Below, one piece after another: positions 35,518 through 47,355 of a stretch of 64,000 nucleotides of DNA. The translations under genes and the position numbers were made by a program. The stretch's first letter is position 1. Every line of letters begins with the position of its first letter. This stretch comes from Jaltomata sinuosa. Lineage: Eukaryota > Streptophyta > Magnoliopsida > Solanales > Solanaceae. Location of the stretch: assembly GCA_003996215.1 (NCBI GenBank), contig QJPP01000058.1, positions 372,001 to 436,000 of the forward strand, given 5' to 3'. The notes under the pieces are model-generated. The model saw only the letters and a program-made list of their open reading frames with translations, did no database searches and was not told the origin of the DNA.

Positions 35518-36330
35518 AGGAGTAGTAGGTCTTGGCCAATCACGAACCGCAGAAATATTGCCCAGATCAACCCCGATCCCATCCTTAGACACCATGTGTC
35601 CTAGAAATGCAGCTTACTCTAGCCAAAACTCACACTTTGAGAACTTGGCATAAAGCCGATGATCTCTCAAAGTCTGAAGTATAATCCTTAAGTGCTGCTC
35701 ATGCTCGTCTCTACTTCGGGAGTATACCAAAATGTCATCAATGAAGACTATCATGAATAGATCTAGGTACGGGCTAAGTACCTTATGCATCAAGTCCATG
35801 AAGGCTGCGGGGGAATTAGTAAACCCAAAAGACATAACTAGGAACTCATAGTGGTCGTAACGTGTCCTGAATGCTATCTTAGGGATGTCCTCCGCCCTAA
35901 TCCTCAACTGATGGTAGCCGGACCTCAAATCAATCTTAGAAAACACAGCAGAACCCTGAAGCTGATCAAATAAGTCATCAATCCTGGGCATCGGATACCT
36001 ATTCTTCACAGTCACCTTATTCAGCTACCCATAAGCAATACATATCCGCATCGACCCATTTTTCTTCTTCACAAAGAGGACAGGAGCACCCCAAGGAGAC
36101 ACACTCGGTATAATGAACCCCATAGCTAATAAATCCTGGATCTGCTCCTTAAGCTCCCTTAACTCAATAGGAGCCATACGGTAGGGAGGAATAGAAATGG
36201 GCCTAGTTCCTGGCTCTAACTCAATGGCAAAATCAATATCCCTCTCAGGTGGAAGGCCTAGCAGGTCGGTAGGAAACACATCTAGAAAGTGTCTAACCAT
36301 AGGAACAGACTCAGGAGACGTAGGGTTAGC
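35518..36330 (-). pseudogene. reverse transcriptase of D1 pol
   Basis: Minus-strand open stretches 36300-36025 and 36015-35614 are in the same frame, split by TAG at 36025-36027. Motifs: [27 protein letters not shown], then [33 protein letters not shown] and the catalytic FIDD, which is intact here unlike in element A. TAA at 35614-35616 breaks the thumb after CEFWLE. The frame then reads to RPTTP, where the nested element cuts the gene at 35518. The first five bases (AGGAG) are the right TSD. Confidence 0.9.
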
Positions 36331-36800
36331 ACTAGCATCTCAGACATATGCTAGATAAGCTAAACACCCATGGGATATCATCTTGCTAGCTCGAAGATAA
36401 GAAATGATCACAGATGGTGCATGGCTAATAGAACCCTACCATACAACCAGGGATACACCGGGCACAACTATGGTAACGGTCTTGGTATAGCAATCCAAAA
36501 TCACACGATGAAGGGATAACCAGTCCATGCCAGTATCACATAAAAATCCAACATATCAAGTATCATCAATTCAGCCCAAGTGTCCAAATCACCAATAGAT
36601 ATCACAATCCGATCCACTACTAAAGAATCTCCTACTGGGGTCGAAACAGAAAGAGGAACAAACAATGGCTTACTAGCAAACCCCAAACAAGACAGAAAGT
36701 AGGCAGATATATATGAACAACTGGATCCAGGATCAAACAAAGCATAAGTTGGTTGATGACATACATAAATCATACCTGTGATCACAGAATCTGAGGCATC
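36331..36800 (-). pseudogene. aspartic protease of D1
   Basis: Open stretch 36785-36501 with the active site ALFDPGSSCSYIS and a downstream [12 protein letters not shown] hydrophobic segment typical of this protease. The frame is lost by an indel near 36500. The DPGS form of the active-site loop is shared with elements A and G. Protease would process the gag-pol polyprotein. Confidence 0.85.
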
Positions 36801-38296
36801 TGCCTCTGATCTCCTAGGGACCGCATAGAACTGACAACGACCTCCACCTGCCCGACTGCACTCACTACCACCTACTCTGTCATGTGCGGCACCGCTCCTA
36901 GCCTGACCACAAGCCCCTGTAATCTATGGCTGAACTACTCGCAGCGGCTCGGCTGGCTGAACTGTATCCTGCTGGGGGCAATCTCTAGCAAAGTGACCAA
37001 CCACACTATAAGTATAACAAGCTCTTGATGACCTACTCGGTCGGGATGAACCAATAGAACCCTAATGTCCACCATGGCCTGATGCCCAAAAATATGTACC
37101 TCTCAACGGCTGACCACTGTGACCTCACTGACTGCCCTGACCCTGCTAAAACAGAGAACTAGAAGCCTAAAGTGAAGCCTGAACCGGCCGATTGGACTGA
37201 CCTTGGTGCTGCTGTGGCTGATAACTTCGTCCCCACTGGCCTGAACCTCTACCATTATGCCTAGAACCACTGTAACTACGTGAATCCTCAACTGTGTGGG
37301 CATAGTCTACAATGGCCTAGAATGACCGACCGCTAGCAACCAGTATCTTTGCAGGCTGCCTAATCTCTAGCCTTAAACCCCATACAAACCTGCAAATCTT
37401 GTCTGCCCCGGTAGGAATGATCAATGCTCCAAATGGTTCTAACTGATGAAAACGGGTCTCATACTCTGAGACAATCATAGAATCCTGCATAAGCCGAGTA
37501 AACTGATCCCTGCGATGCTCACGATCACTCTGAGATAGGAACTTGTCCATAAAGACCTCATAGAACTCAGACCAGGTCAAAGAAGGTGATGTCAAAGGCC
37601 TGCAAGAAACCTGTGCCCTCCAACATAACTTCGCTGGACCCTCCAGCTGATATGAAGTATAGCCAACCCCGTGAGTCTCCAATAACCCCAATGGTGTAAC
37701 ATCTCCTCACAAGTAGTAATAAAATCATGTGGGTCCTGACCTGACAAACTTGTGAATCTCGGCGGTTCCAATCTCAGAAACCTACCCAAGGCCTTCTGCT
37801 CTATCTTTGTCATAATAGGGCGAGGAGCAAGAGGCTGGGCAACCGATGGAACTGGAACAACCTTAGAACGGGGAGCAACAGTAGCAGGCTACACTCCTAA
37901 ACTCTGAACACCCAAGGCTGCCTCCTGAGCGGATGTCTGGGCTGTCTCAGAAGGACGCTCCCCAATTATACCCAATAGCTAAAGTAACAAAACCTGAATA
38001 TCTAAAGACTGAGCTGGGGCTGAAGCTGACAAAAAAACTTATGCTGGAACTGGTACTAGAGCTGGTGGTGCCTGGGCTGTCCCCAGGCCCATATGTCATT
38101 GCTCTAGAGCTAACTCTAGCTCGTTGTCATACTCAGGATCCATATCCACTTTAGTAGCTCTAGCAGGTGCTGCTGCTCTGAAGCTCCCTCGACCCCTACC
38201 TCTACCCCGGCGACCACCACGGCCCCTAACTGGAGTCGGAGGTGCAGGGGAAGGAGGCTATCCTCCGCCAGAAGTTTCAGATCTCGTAAGAACCAT
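36801..38296 (-). pseudogene. gag of D1
   Basis: The start is the ATG at 38296-38294 (MVLTR), followed by an arginine/proline-rich N-terminus (RPLPLPRRPP-type on the opposite view). The capsid region at 37813-37317 includes ALGRFLRLEPP, FTSLSGQDPHDF, DREHRRDQF and SEYETRFHQLEPF. The zinc knuckle near 37019-36979 reads CYTYSVVGHFARDC, with the second Cys changed to Tyr. Several stops, among them one about 12 codons from the start, inactivate it. Gag packages the element RNA. Confidence 0.8.
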
Positions 38297-38493
38297 CTGC
38301 GAAAGAGTGAACCAGAAAAAGTGAGATTTCTAGACACTTCAAAAGATATTATGCACGAAAGAGGAACAAGAACAATCCATTTTCCTAAGATGTCACTATA
38401 GCCTCCCAAAGATTTAGTACGGACGTCTCCGTCCCGATCCGCAGGACTCTACTAGACATTGGCTCCTATACGGATGACACCGCTGAACCTAGG

Positions 38494-38505
38494 GCTCTGA
38501 TACCA
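38494..38505 (-). other. primer binding site of D1
   Basis: A perfect TGGTATCAGAGC on the minus strand, the complement of the initiator tRNA-Met 3' end, three bases from the LTR end. Confidence 0.92.
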
Positions 38506-38508
38506 AGC

Positions 38509-41500
38509 TATCACGATATGATTTATCGGTAATGGTAGAACCTACAACCCTTCAGTAGGCGAACCAATATTCGTAGCCCAGAATGGTTAGTGATGGGCTT
38601 CCTTTTAACAGTTTAAATGGAAGAGCTGGTAAAGTAGTGGAAGCAGGGGAACAAGATAAATAAAATAGATAACAAGGATAACATATATGAAAAGTGGAAA
38701 CTAAACCAACCCCAAAACATGGTGTCATAGCGTATAGAAGCCTGACCTACATAAGAAGTACAAGGGTCCAAAAGAAATATACATACACACAAGCTATCTC
38801 CGAGTAATGACAGAATACAGAATATGCAAATGATAAACTAAGTCGTGATCTGAACACCAAGAGCTCACCCTTAGCCTGGATGGTCCAAAAATGGCACCCC
38901 GCACGAGTCTCCGACTCTCTATCAGCGATGGCCCACACTAGGATCTGCATCAAAAGATGCAGAGGGTAGGGTGAGCACCAAATGCGAAGCATAAGGTACC
39001 CAGTAGGTATCATAGTTCAACTGGGTACATATAAAGTAAAAGAGCAATAGCAGATAGGGTAGAAACAATCAGTCATAGAAATCAACGAAAACGTACATAG
39101 GATCTAGCCCAGAGGGAACACAACATAAGGCAATATACAAGGATAGAAAATAGAATATATACACACAACAAGCATAGGTAAAAATAAGGATGACGCACCT
39201 GGGATCCTCGCAAAATAGTATATATGTAAATAAGTTCTAACAATGGGCGGTATACCGGTAACCTCAAGTATAAGGAAATGGGAGAGAAGAATAAAGGTAG
39301 ACATGCTCGACATATAGGAGTTAATACCCAATCTATTCATACAAACTCAATCCAGGAACTCACAACCTTATCAATCACACTCATACTTGACCATAACAGG
39401 GAACAATATCAGAATAATGTGACAAGAGTCTACCTACAGTCCCTCGACCAACCATACAACCAAGGAATGCAATCAAGTGAAAACAAACCCTCCAGCATCC
39501 CGTACTACCAGAGCATACAATCAACACATATCAAACAAGGATGGTATCTAAAACAATGAATGATATGATGCATAAAAATCTCAGGGTGAAATAGAACCTC
39601 TGTATGTACCTCCTTCGGTGCCGATCAGTCCCAGCAGACAGGTTCTATAGAAGGACACAGCCAGTATACCTCTACTCCACCATATACCCTTCCCTTTGGC
39701 ACACGCAGCCCAAAGCCTCAGGCCCATAGTGGCAAGGTCCATGGACCATACTAAAACTCAGAATCAAAACGTGTCCTCCAGAATAGAGTTGGGGTTCAAG
39801 CCAGTGGCTAAGTCTCAAATATGGATGCCTAGACCCTATCTAGGACTAAAATAGTGAAAAAGATGTCTCAAAAACCTTTCCAAGGGTGCCTGGTCACAAC
39901 CGGGTCTAGGACAGTAGTAAAAACATCTCAGATGCTTGACCCGGCCGAGCCTGATATCATTTCAAATTAGTAAGGAAAATCAGCTAGCACTCCAACCCGG
40001 TCGAGTCTAGCAGTAGTAGTAAATCATGACAAAACCATATCTTTAACCTTCTTTTACCCCAAGAAGATCCACGTATCAACTCAAATCATTTCCAAATCCA
40101 ATTTCATCAAAAACGTCCCCCCAGGGCCATACAAGGTTTAGAAAATCAATTTCGATAGGCCCGAAGCCAAAAATCATAAAAAACATGGAAAAAGCTCTTT
40201 ATATGTATGGAAATGATATGATCAACCCAAATAGCTTCCCGGAAGCTCACAATCAACCTAACGGCCCTGCACAAGCTTCGAAGCTACTCAGTAAGCATAA
40301 CCAGCCTAGAAGGATATTTCTATGTCCGGGACTCATGAACATTCCCAATAATCCGACCTTCTATGTTCCAGTGGCAACAAGACCTCACGGCGTCAAAAGG
40401 GTAATAAATATATCAACTAATAGGAATACTACACATAATGGAGGAATGAAATAGGACGAATCATTGAAAAAAGGTCAAGGTCTGTGGTACCAACCTAATA
40501 ACCCAACCCAAGGATGCGAACTAGTATAATTTTACCCGATATATGCAAAGTCTAGCGAGTTAAGTCGTAACCTACTTTTCATCCGATGACAAGTTTCGGG
40601 AACGATGATATCTGAGGCTGAGCTACTCCGAGAAGCTCTGAACAAGAATCAAACTATCAAATTCCTGAATAAAATGTTAAGACGAGTCTAACGATATCCA
40701 TATTGCTACAATTCAAGTCGGGTTGATATCCGGGTCAAAAGAGGGAAATGGGCAAAAATTACTTACCACAAAGATGGAATTTCAAGCCGAGACGGACAAT
40801 CCTTTACTTCCATGAAGCATTCATTAGCTAGGGGCGGCCACTTCATAAGAATTTCCAAGATTTGGTAGGAGAAACAATGGAGGAAATTAAGAAAATCTAA
40901 GAAAAGCTAAAAGGACAAGTGGGGAAGATGACTTACCAAGAATCGGAAAAACACGGAAAATCCACAAGCAATTGCTTCCCCAAGGATTAAAATGATCAAG
41001 AGCAATTTTGGTAGAGAGGAAAAATGAGTTTAGATTGAGAAAAGTGAGGAGAAGTGGCTGGAAAAATGAATTTCCAGCTATTTATAGCTGCTAGCCGCAA
41101 CTGATTTTCTGCTAATTTTAAAAAAACTCGACGGGGCATTCCTAGCACAATCGAAAACTGATATTTGAAAACAAATAATGCTAAAGTGTAAACGATGTTC
41201 CGAACTTAACAGAATCGATGAAACTTCTATACGAGGTCGTTTCGGAGAAATGTTGACCCACGTCAACACTAACGAAAAGGAACTCAAAGGCTCGAAATGA
41301 GTCTGACTCACCCGGAACCCGAACCAACCATCTTCCGAGCCTAAACTTAACATTCCAGAGATGATGGAATCATCGAATTTTGAATCCGACACTCCGATCA
41401 TTGAAAGTCACCCGAAGTTACACTTTCAGTTCCAAATGGCCTGAAAACTAAGAAAACAAAACAAACCCCACACTTGACGTTCTCAGGCCTCAACTAAAGA

Positions 41501-41768
41501 TCCTACTAGACTAAACTCATCGCTCCGGAGCTAGCAAAACTGTTAGAATTGAGTTTCGAGCACATTAGCTAAGAATTTTGACTAAAGTCAATGATATCTT
41601 ATGTTTAAAGCTCTAAAACAGGCGAACAACTAAAACGACCAAATGAACGACCAGGGCACCAAACTATCTGTCCCAGCAAGCCATAAATGACTTAGGGCCG
41701 CTACAGTAAGACTTTACCAGTGCAATAAACACAAAAACGCAAAGATGACCGAAAGGATAATCACAACA
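38509..41768 (-). repeat. LTR2, shared between D1 and D2 (3.26 kb)
   Basis: The left end (TATCACGA, degenerate TGTCACGA) adjoins the D1 PBS, so it is the 5' LTR of D1. The right end (TCACAACA, 41768) adjoins a second pol end (41769-42056), so it is also the 3' LTR of D2. It is closely similar to LTR1 over its whole length. Complete copy of the D subfamily. Confidence 0.88.
41078..41088 (-). promoter_or_regulatory. TATA box of LTR2
   Basis: Minus-strand GCTATAAATAG, the same as in LTR1 at 24969-24979. Confidence 0.6.
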
Positions 41769-42056
41769 TCCACTACTAAAAAGACTTTCGTCCATGAAAG
41801 TCAAGAAGAAAGGGTACCTGAAGGCTCGAACAACTGCGGATACTGAGCATGCAACTCCCTCTCGGTCTCCCAGGTAGCCTCCTCGACCGGACGATGCCTC
41901 TACTGCACTTTCACAATCAGAATCTCCCTAGATCTCAACCTCCTAATATCTCTGGCCAGAATAGCTATCGGCTCCTCAACAAATGATAAACTCTCATCCA
42001 ATTGAACCAAATCCCAATGTTACACATGAGACTCATCAGGTACATACCTGCATAAG
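41769..42056 (-). pseudogene. D2 pol stub: chromodomain end
   Basis: It is colinear with 25671-25960 of D1: LTR-proximal tail, then VEEATW...RAQYPQLF-type codons and the upstream part of the chromodomain. At 42057 the sequence jumps to the interior of an LTR, so almost the whole D2 interior and part of its 5' LTR are deleted. Only about 0.29 kb of pol is left. Confidence 0.8.
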
Positions 42057-42899
42057 CTGTAGACATGCTCGACATATAGGAGTTAACACCCAATGTAGTT
42101 ATACAAACTCAATCTAGGAACTCACAACCTTAGTAATCACACTCATACTCGACCATAATAGGGAACGATATCGGAATAAAGTTACAAGAGTCTACCTATA
42201 GTCCCTCGGCCGCCCATACAATCGAGGAACGCAATCAAGTGAAAACAAACCTTCTGACATCCCATACTATCAGAGCGTACAATCAACACATAGAAAAAAG
42301 GGGTGGTATCTCAAACAATGAATGATATGATGCATGAAAACCTCAGAGTGAAATAGAACCTCTGTATGTACCTCATCCAGTTCCGATCGGGCCCAGCAGG
42401 CAGGTTCCATGAAAGGACACAACTCGTATACCTCTACTACACAATGTACCCTTCCCCTCAGCACATGTAGCCTAAAGCCTCAGGCCCAGAGTGGCAAGGT
42501 ACAAGGAGGTCCCGGACCCCATACTAAAACTCAGAATCAAAACGTGTCCTCCGAAATAGAGTCTGGGTTCAAGCCAGTGGCTAAGTCTCAAATATGCATG
42601 CCTAGACCCCGTCTAGGACTAAAATAGTGAAAAGGATGTCTCAAAAACCCTTCCAAGGGTGCCCGGGCACAATCGGGTCTAAAACAGTAGTAAAAATATC
42701 TCAGATGCTCGACCCGACCGAGCCTGATATCATTTCAAATTAGTAAGGAAACTCAGCTAGCATTCCAACCTGGTCAAGTCTAGGAATAGTACTAAATCAT
42801 GATAAAACCATATCTTTAAACTTCTTTTACCCCAAGAAGATCCACGTATCAAGTTAAAACATTTCCAAACCCAATTTTATTGAAAACGGGCCCTCAGAC
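42057..42899 (-). repeat. LTR3, D-type fragment
   Basis: It aligns with LTR2 from 39299 to about 40120 (TAGACATGCTCGACATA start). The left border is the D2 deletion point. The right border is where L1 LINE sequence begins. The rest of a D-type LTR is not found beyond the LINE. Confidence 0.85.
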
Positions 42900-42904
42900 A
42901 ATGC

Positions 42905-43469
42905 TACATGTAATGCTAATGGAAAAATCTAGATTTTTTGGACTAAATATATTGACTGCAATGTTTTAGAAGCTGATGATCAACAAATTACTTGTGAAAT
43001 CAAGCATGTAGAACATCCTACTACCTTCATCAACACATTCATCTATGCTAAGTGCAAAGATTATTTGAGAAGACCTCTCTGGGACAGACTTCTACATTAT
43101 GCTAACACTGATAAACCTTGGTGCACTATAGGGGATTTTTATGTTATTACTGATCTGGGGGAAAAGTTGGGAGGTCTTCCTTACAACATAAACAAGAGCT
43201 TTGAGTTTATATTGGTTATTGAAGAATGTGGTCTTACTGATCTTGGTTACCATGGTCAGAAATTCACCTGGTGCAATTTGCGATCCTTAAACTCTAGAAT
43301 CTGGAAAAGATTAGACAGAGCTATGGTCAATGACAAATGGTTGGAAATTATGCCTCACACTTCCATTACTCACCTTCCTACTGTTGGGTCATACCATTGC
43401 CCATTACTTCTGGAGCTTACTGTGAATCATGAGAATACCACTAAGTACTTCAAATTTCTTCACTGTTGA
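42905..43469 (+). pseudogene. LINE endonuclease domain (C-terminal part)
   Basis: The frame is open from about 42905, reading NGKIWIFWTKYI, then CTIGDFYVIT, where GDFN is usual, KFTWCNLR with IWKRLDRAMVN, and a final SYHCPLLLEL in place of SDHxPL (the Asp of the SDH motif is Tyr). Two active-site changes and a missing N-terminus mean it cannot cut DNA. It ends at a TGA (43467). Confidence 0.85.
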
Positions 43470-45438
43470 GTTGATAATCAGAGCTTTATGGAGACTGTTA
43501 GAACCCGATGGAACAGAGATATTGAAGGCAATACTATGTGGAGATTTCACATGAAAATGAAACGAGTATCTTCTACCCTTAGCAATTGGTCCAAAGCTGA
43601 ATATTAAGATATATATGCTACTGTGAAAGAGTATGAGGAAAGGGTCAGAATTGCTGAAGAAGACATGATCAACAACAATACTGATGAGAATAGAACCAAG
43701 CTCAATTAGGTGAATGCTGAATATATAAGATACATGAAATTGGAGGAGGATATTCTTAAGCACAAAACCCAACTTCAGTGGTTCAAGGAGGGAGATGCCA
43801 ATTCCAAATACTTCCATGCTTTAATGAGAGGTAGAAGAAGAAGGCTCTTTATCCACAAGATTTGTGATGATCAGGGTGAATATATTCAAGGTGATGATGT
43901 TATTGCTACTGCTGCCTGTGATCATTTCCAAAAGATTTTTTCTGGGGAAGAGAAAGTGATTAATGAAGAGGCTCTTAGTTGTAAACCCAGAATGGTTACC
44001 GGTGAACAGAACATGAGTCTTCAAGTTATGCCTACAATGGAGGAATTTAAGCAAGTTGTGTTTTCCATGAATGCTAATTCTGTGCCTGGACCGGATGGAA
44101 TGAATGGTAGATTTTTCCAAGCTTGCTGGGACATTATTTGCTCAGATCTTCTAGATGTTGTCCAATCCTTCTTTTGTGGTCACACCATGCCCAAATATTT
44201 TTTCACATGCATGTTTGGTTTTACTCCCAAAAGTAGATCATCCAAATAAGCTCTCAGATTTCAGACCAATAAGTCTTAGCAATTTCACCAACAAAATCAT
44301 TTCAAAACTTCTTTGTTTGAGACTTTCCCCTATACTTCCTCTACTTATCTTGGACAACCAGTTGGGATTTGTTAAAAGTAGAATCATCTCGGAAAACATT
44401 GTGCTTGCCCATGAAATTACTCGCAACATTAAGAAACCAAATGAGGGTGACAATGTTGTCATCAAGCTTGACATGGCAAAAGCGTACAACAGAGTTTCCT
44501 GGTCCTTTATTTGTCTTATTTTGAGAAGAATGGGATTCGGGGAGATCTTCATTGTTATGGTATGGAGAATCATGGAAAACAACTAGTACTCGGTCAGTAT
44601 AAATGGTTCAAGACATGGCTTCTTTCATTCGACTAGGGGTCTCAAGCAAGGTGACCCACTTTCCCCAGCTTTATTCATCCTTGGTGCTGAAATGCTTTGT
44701 AGGATGCTTAACAACCTCCACAACCACCACTTGTACCGAGGTTTCTATATGGAGAAGAATGGGCCTCAAATTTATCTGAGCTTTGCGGATGATGTGATTA
44801 TATTCTCCTCGGTTAAGGAAAGTTCCCTGAAGCTTATTATGGGTGTTCTGTCTACTTATGAGAATGTCTCCAGCCAGCTTATTAACCAGGACAAAAGTCA
44901 TTTCATGATTCCTTCTGATACTCTGCAAGATATTATTGATACTATTAAAGTCACCACTGGCTTCTCTCAGAAAGATAATCCTATCACTTATTTAGGTTGT
45001 CCACTGTACATTGGACGCCCAAGAGTGATATATTTTTCAGATATGGTCTCCAAGGTGGCGGCTAGAATCAGAGGTTGGCAAACTAAGATGCTTAGCTTTG
45101 GAGGAAGATCTACTCTTGTTAAAATTGTGCTTCAATCCATCCCAATTCATATTCTCTTGGCTATATCACCTACCAAGACTACTCTCAAGCAAATCAAATG
45201 TTTTACTGCCGACTTCTTTTGGGGTTGGGATAAAGAGAAAAGAAAGTATCACTGGGCTTCTTGGGAAACTCTGAGCTTTCCTTATAATGAAGGGGGTATA
45301 GGAGTAAGATCATTACATGATATTTGTCTTTCTTTCCAATACAAGCAGTGGTGGACATTCAGAACCAAAAATACTCTTTGGGGGCAATTTCTTAAAGCTA
45401 AATATTGTAAAAGAGCCAATCCAGTTGCTAAGAAATAG
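43470..45438 (+). pseudogene. LINE reverse transcriptase
   Basis: The linker reads WFKEGDANSKYFHALMRGR, then RT begins with SVPGPDGMNGRFFQ. A frameshift around 44200 leads to LLPKVDHPNKLSDFRPISL, LDNQLGFVKSR, KLDMAKAYNRVSW, LKQGDPLSPALF and the catalytic FADDVIIFSS, which is intact. A stop at 44584 lies between the palm motifs. The part after 45000 (YLGCPLYIGRP) matches the L1 thumb. It ends at TAG 45436-45438, in frame with the next domain. Confidence 0.9.
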
Positions 45439-46893
45439 GACAGTGGACAATCCCTTATGTGGAAACACATGACGAAGAACAGGTTAGTTGTTGAGACACA
45501 CTTCAAGTGGATTATTCACTCTGATTCATGTTGCTTCTGGTGGGATGACTGGTTGGGAGTGGGTCTTATTGCTAGCTACAGAAGAGACAATTCTAGACCC
45601 AATAACATCAAGATCTTGGAGCTCTTAATTAATGGCCACTGGAATGAAGAGCTAGTGAGACAGATTGCGCCTCCTCAATTAATCCCCATGATTCTCCACA
45701 CTCATTTGCAATTACAGGAAGGGATTCCGGATCAACCTATTTGGAAATCCAATGCTAATGGACTATTTACTTGTTCTTCAGCTTGGGAGATAGTGAGACA
45801 AAAGAAAAATAAGATTATGACCAATATGCTCACTTGGCACAATCATATTCCGTTTAAAGTCTCGTTTCTCTTGTGGAGAGCTCTTAGATCCAAGCTGCCA
45901 ACAAACGAGAAAATTACATCTTTTGGATATGAACCTGTTGATTGCTCATGCTGCTACAAACATGGTCCCAACACTATCGAGCACATTTTTGTAGATGGTC
46001 ATTTTGCTAGGCATATTTGGAAAGGTTTCTCGGATTCTTTGGGTATTTATTTTGCTCATACTCCATTAAGGAACCTTCTTATGAGGTGGTGGATCTCCAA
46101 ACATAACAATGAAATTAACAAGCTTGTTCTTCATTCTATTCCAATCTTTATTTGTTGGAATCTATGGAAGAATAGATGTGCAAGTAAGTACGGAGGGACG
46201 CAATCCAATCCGGCTAGAGTTAAGTTCTCCATTATTAAAGACATCACCAACCTACTCAATGTTGCCTTCCCTTGTATTAAATGGCCTGCTCACTGGGAAG
46301 ATTTAGTTTTACTAGTGGAAAATTGTAAACATGATACTAGGGTGGTTAGAGTCTGTTGGAATAAACCCCTGCCTACTATGATCAAACTTAATACGGATGG
46401 GAGTGCCATTGATAATCCGGGCAGCATTGGAGCTGGTGACATAGTTAGAGATCACCAAGGCAATTTTATTTTTGCATTTGCTACACCACTGGGAATTGGT
46501 ACCAACAACCAATCGGAGATCCAAGCGGTTATCTACGGTCTCACTTGGTGGATTCAACATGATTATTGCAATGTAAACCTTGAGGTTGACTTAGAGTTGC
46601 TCACTAAATGGCTCAATCATACTAGTAAACCTCCATGGAATATCCAAGAGTATCTGGCAACTCTTCTAAACTTAACCAACATGCTTGAGAATTTTCAATG
46701 CAATCATAACTACAGGGAAGCAAAATATGTGGCGGACAAGCTTTCGAAACATAGTCATCAGTTGCACACTCCACAACATTTCTACACTCATGATCACTTA
46801 CCGGAGGAAGCAAGGGGCTACTTCAAACTTGACAAGCTCAGAATACCAAACTTTAGAAGGAGGAAGTTGAAAAGGATAAAGCAACCACCTTGA
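45439..46893 (+). pseudogene. LINE zinc-binding region and C-terminal RNase H
   Basis: A 478-codon open frame in the same frame as the RT, so a single stop separates them. It contains the RVT-associated zinc-binding pattern (CSCCYKHGPNTIEHIF with downstream H) and a plant-type RNase H: KLNTDGSAIDNPG (Asp), NQSEIQAVIYGL (Glu), LEVDLELLTKW (Asp) and HNYREAKYVADKLS. An RNase H of this kind marks one branch of plant L1 elements. Ends at TGA 46891-46893. Confidence 0.88.
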
Positions 46894-47308
46894 GATTCTT
46901 TATTATTTACTATTCGTACAAGAGATCACTTGTATTCTTTTGGTGTTACTAAATTTTCTTCGGCTAGGCTATTTCTTTTTAGTTATAGCTTTTTTGAAGA
47001 AAGTCTTAGTTTATTTCGATTTTCTTCTTACTTTGTAAGGGGAGAGTCTCCCTTAATTATTGGTTTCCTAGATACTTTGTATTGAGAGGAGTCCTCTCGT
47101 AGGTGCATAGTTTCTAGGTTTCCTTTCTATTATCGGGGATGAGTTGGCCGGCCTTAGTAGGCTAGCCAACATATGAAGCACCATAGGATCGGAGGTAAGG
47201 TTTATATCCCCCTCTTTGTATTTTTTTCTTTGTTTTATTTATGTTAAGGTCTGGGGATGTTGCTCAGCCCCTGACCCACCCAAGGGTCATTATAAAAATT
47301 AAAAAAAA
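46894..47308 (+). other. LINE 3' UTR and A-rich tail
   Basis: It holds a T-rich stretch, the paired segments GAGAGGAGTCCTCTCG (near 47083, self-complementary) and a final AAAAATTAAAAAAAAA. The self-complementary segment could form a small 3' hairpin of the kind used for template recognition by some LINEs, but this is speculative. Confidence 0.6.
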
Positions 47309-47355
47309 AGTACAAGAAAGGCAAAAATGCATAAATGACTAGAAGTGTCATTACA
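47309..47355 (-). repeat. LTR3, E-type end fragment
   Basis: About 47 bases matching the outer LTR end of the A/C/E subfamily (GGCAAAAATGCATAAATGACT...CATTACA). It is followed directly by the internal tail of element E, so it is the remnant of the E 3' LTR. Confidence 0.75.

Larger units (their letters stand above)
22673..41768 (-). mobile_element. Ty3/gypsy Tekay-like chromovirus D1, split by a nested LTR element
   Basis: Minus-strand order from 41768: LTR2, PBS, gag, protease, RT, then (after the insertion 27849-35517) RT connection, RNase H, integrase with GPF module, chromodomain, LTR1. All domains of a chromovirus are present, so this is the best full-length reference in the window. The coding frame has several stops and frameshifts. 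Without the nested element it is about 11.4 kb. Its LTR2 also borders a second pol end (41769-42056), see findings. Confidence 0.9.
42900..47308 (+). mobile_element. L1-type non-LTR retrotransposon (LINE), 5' truncated
   Basis: Plus-strand element with partial apurinic-type endonuclease, RT, zinc-binding RVT-associated domain, RNase H, a 3' UTR (46894-47290) and a short A-rich tail (47292-47308). The first ORF (gag-like) and the endonuclease N-terminus are missing, as is common for LINEs. There are stops at 43467, near 43603 and 43708, 44584 and 45436, and a frameshift near 44200. No TSD could be found, because the two sides belong to different LTR subfamilies. Confidence 0.9.
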
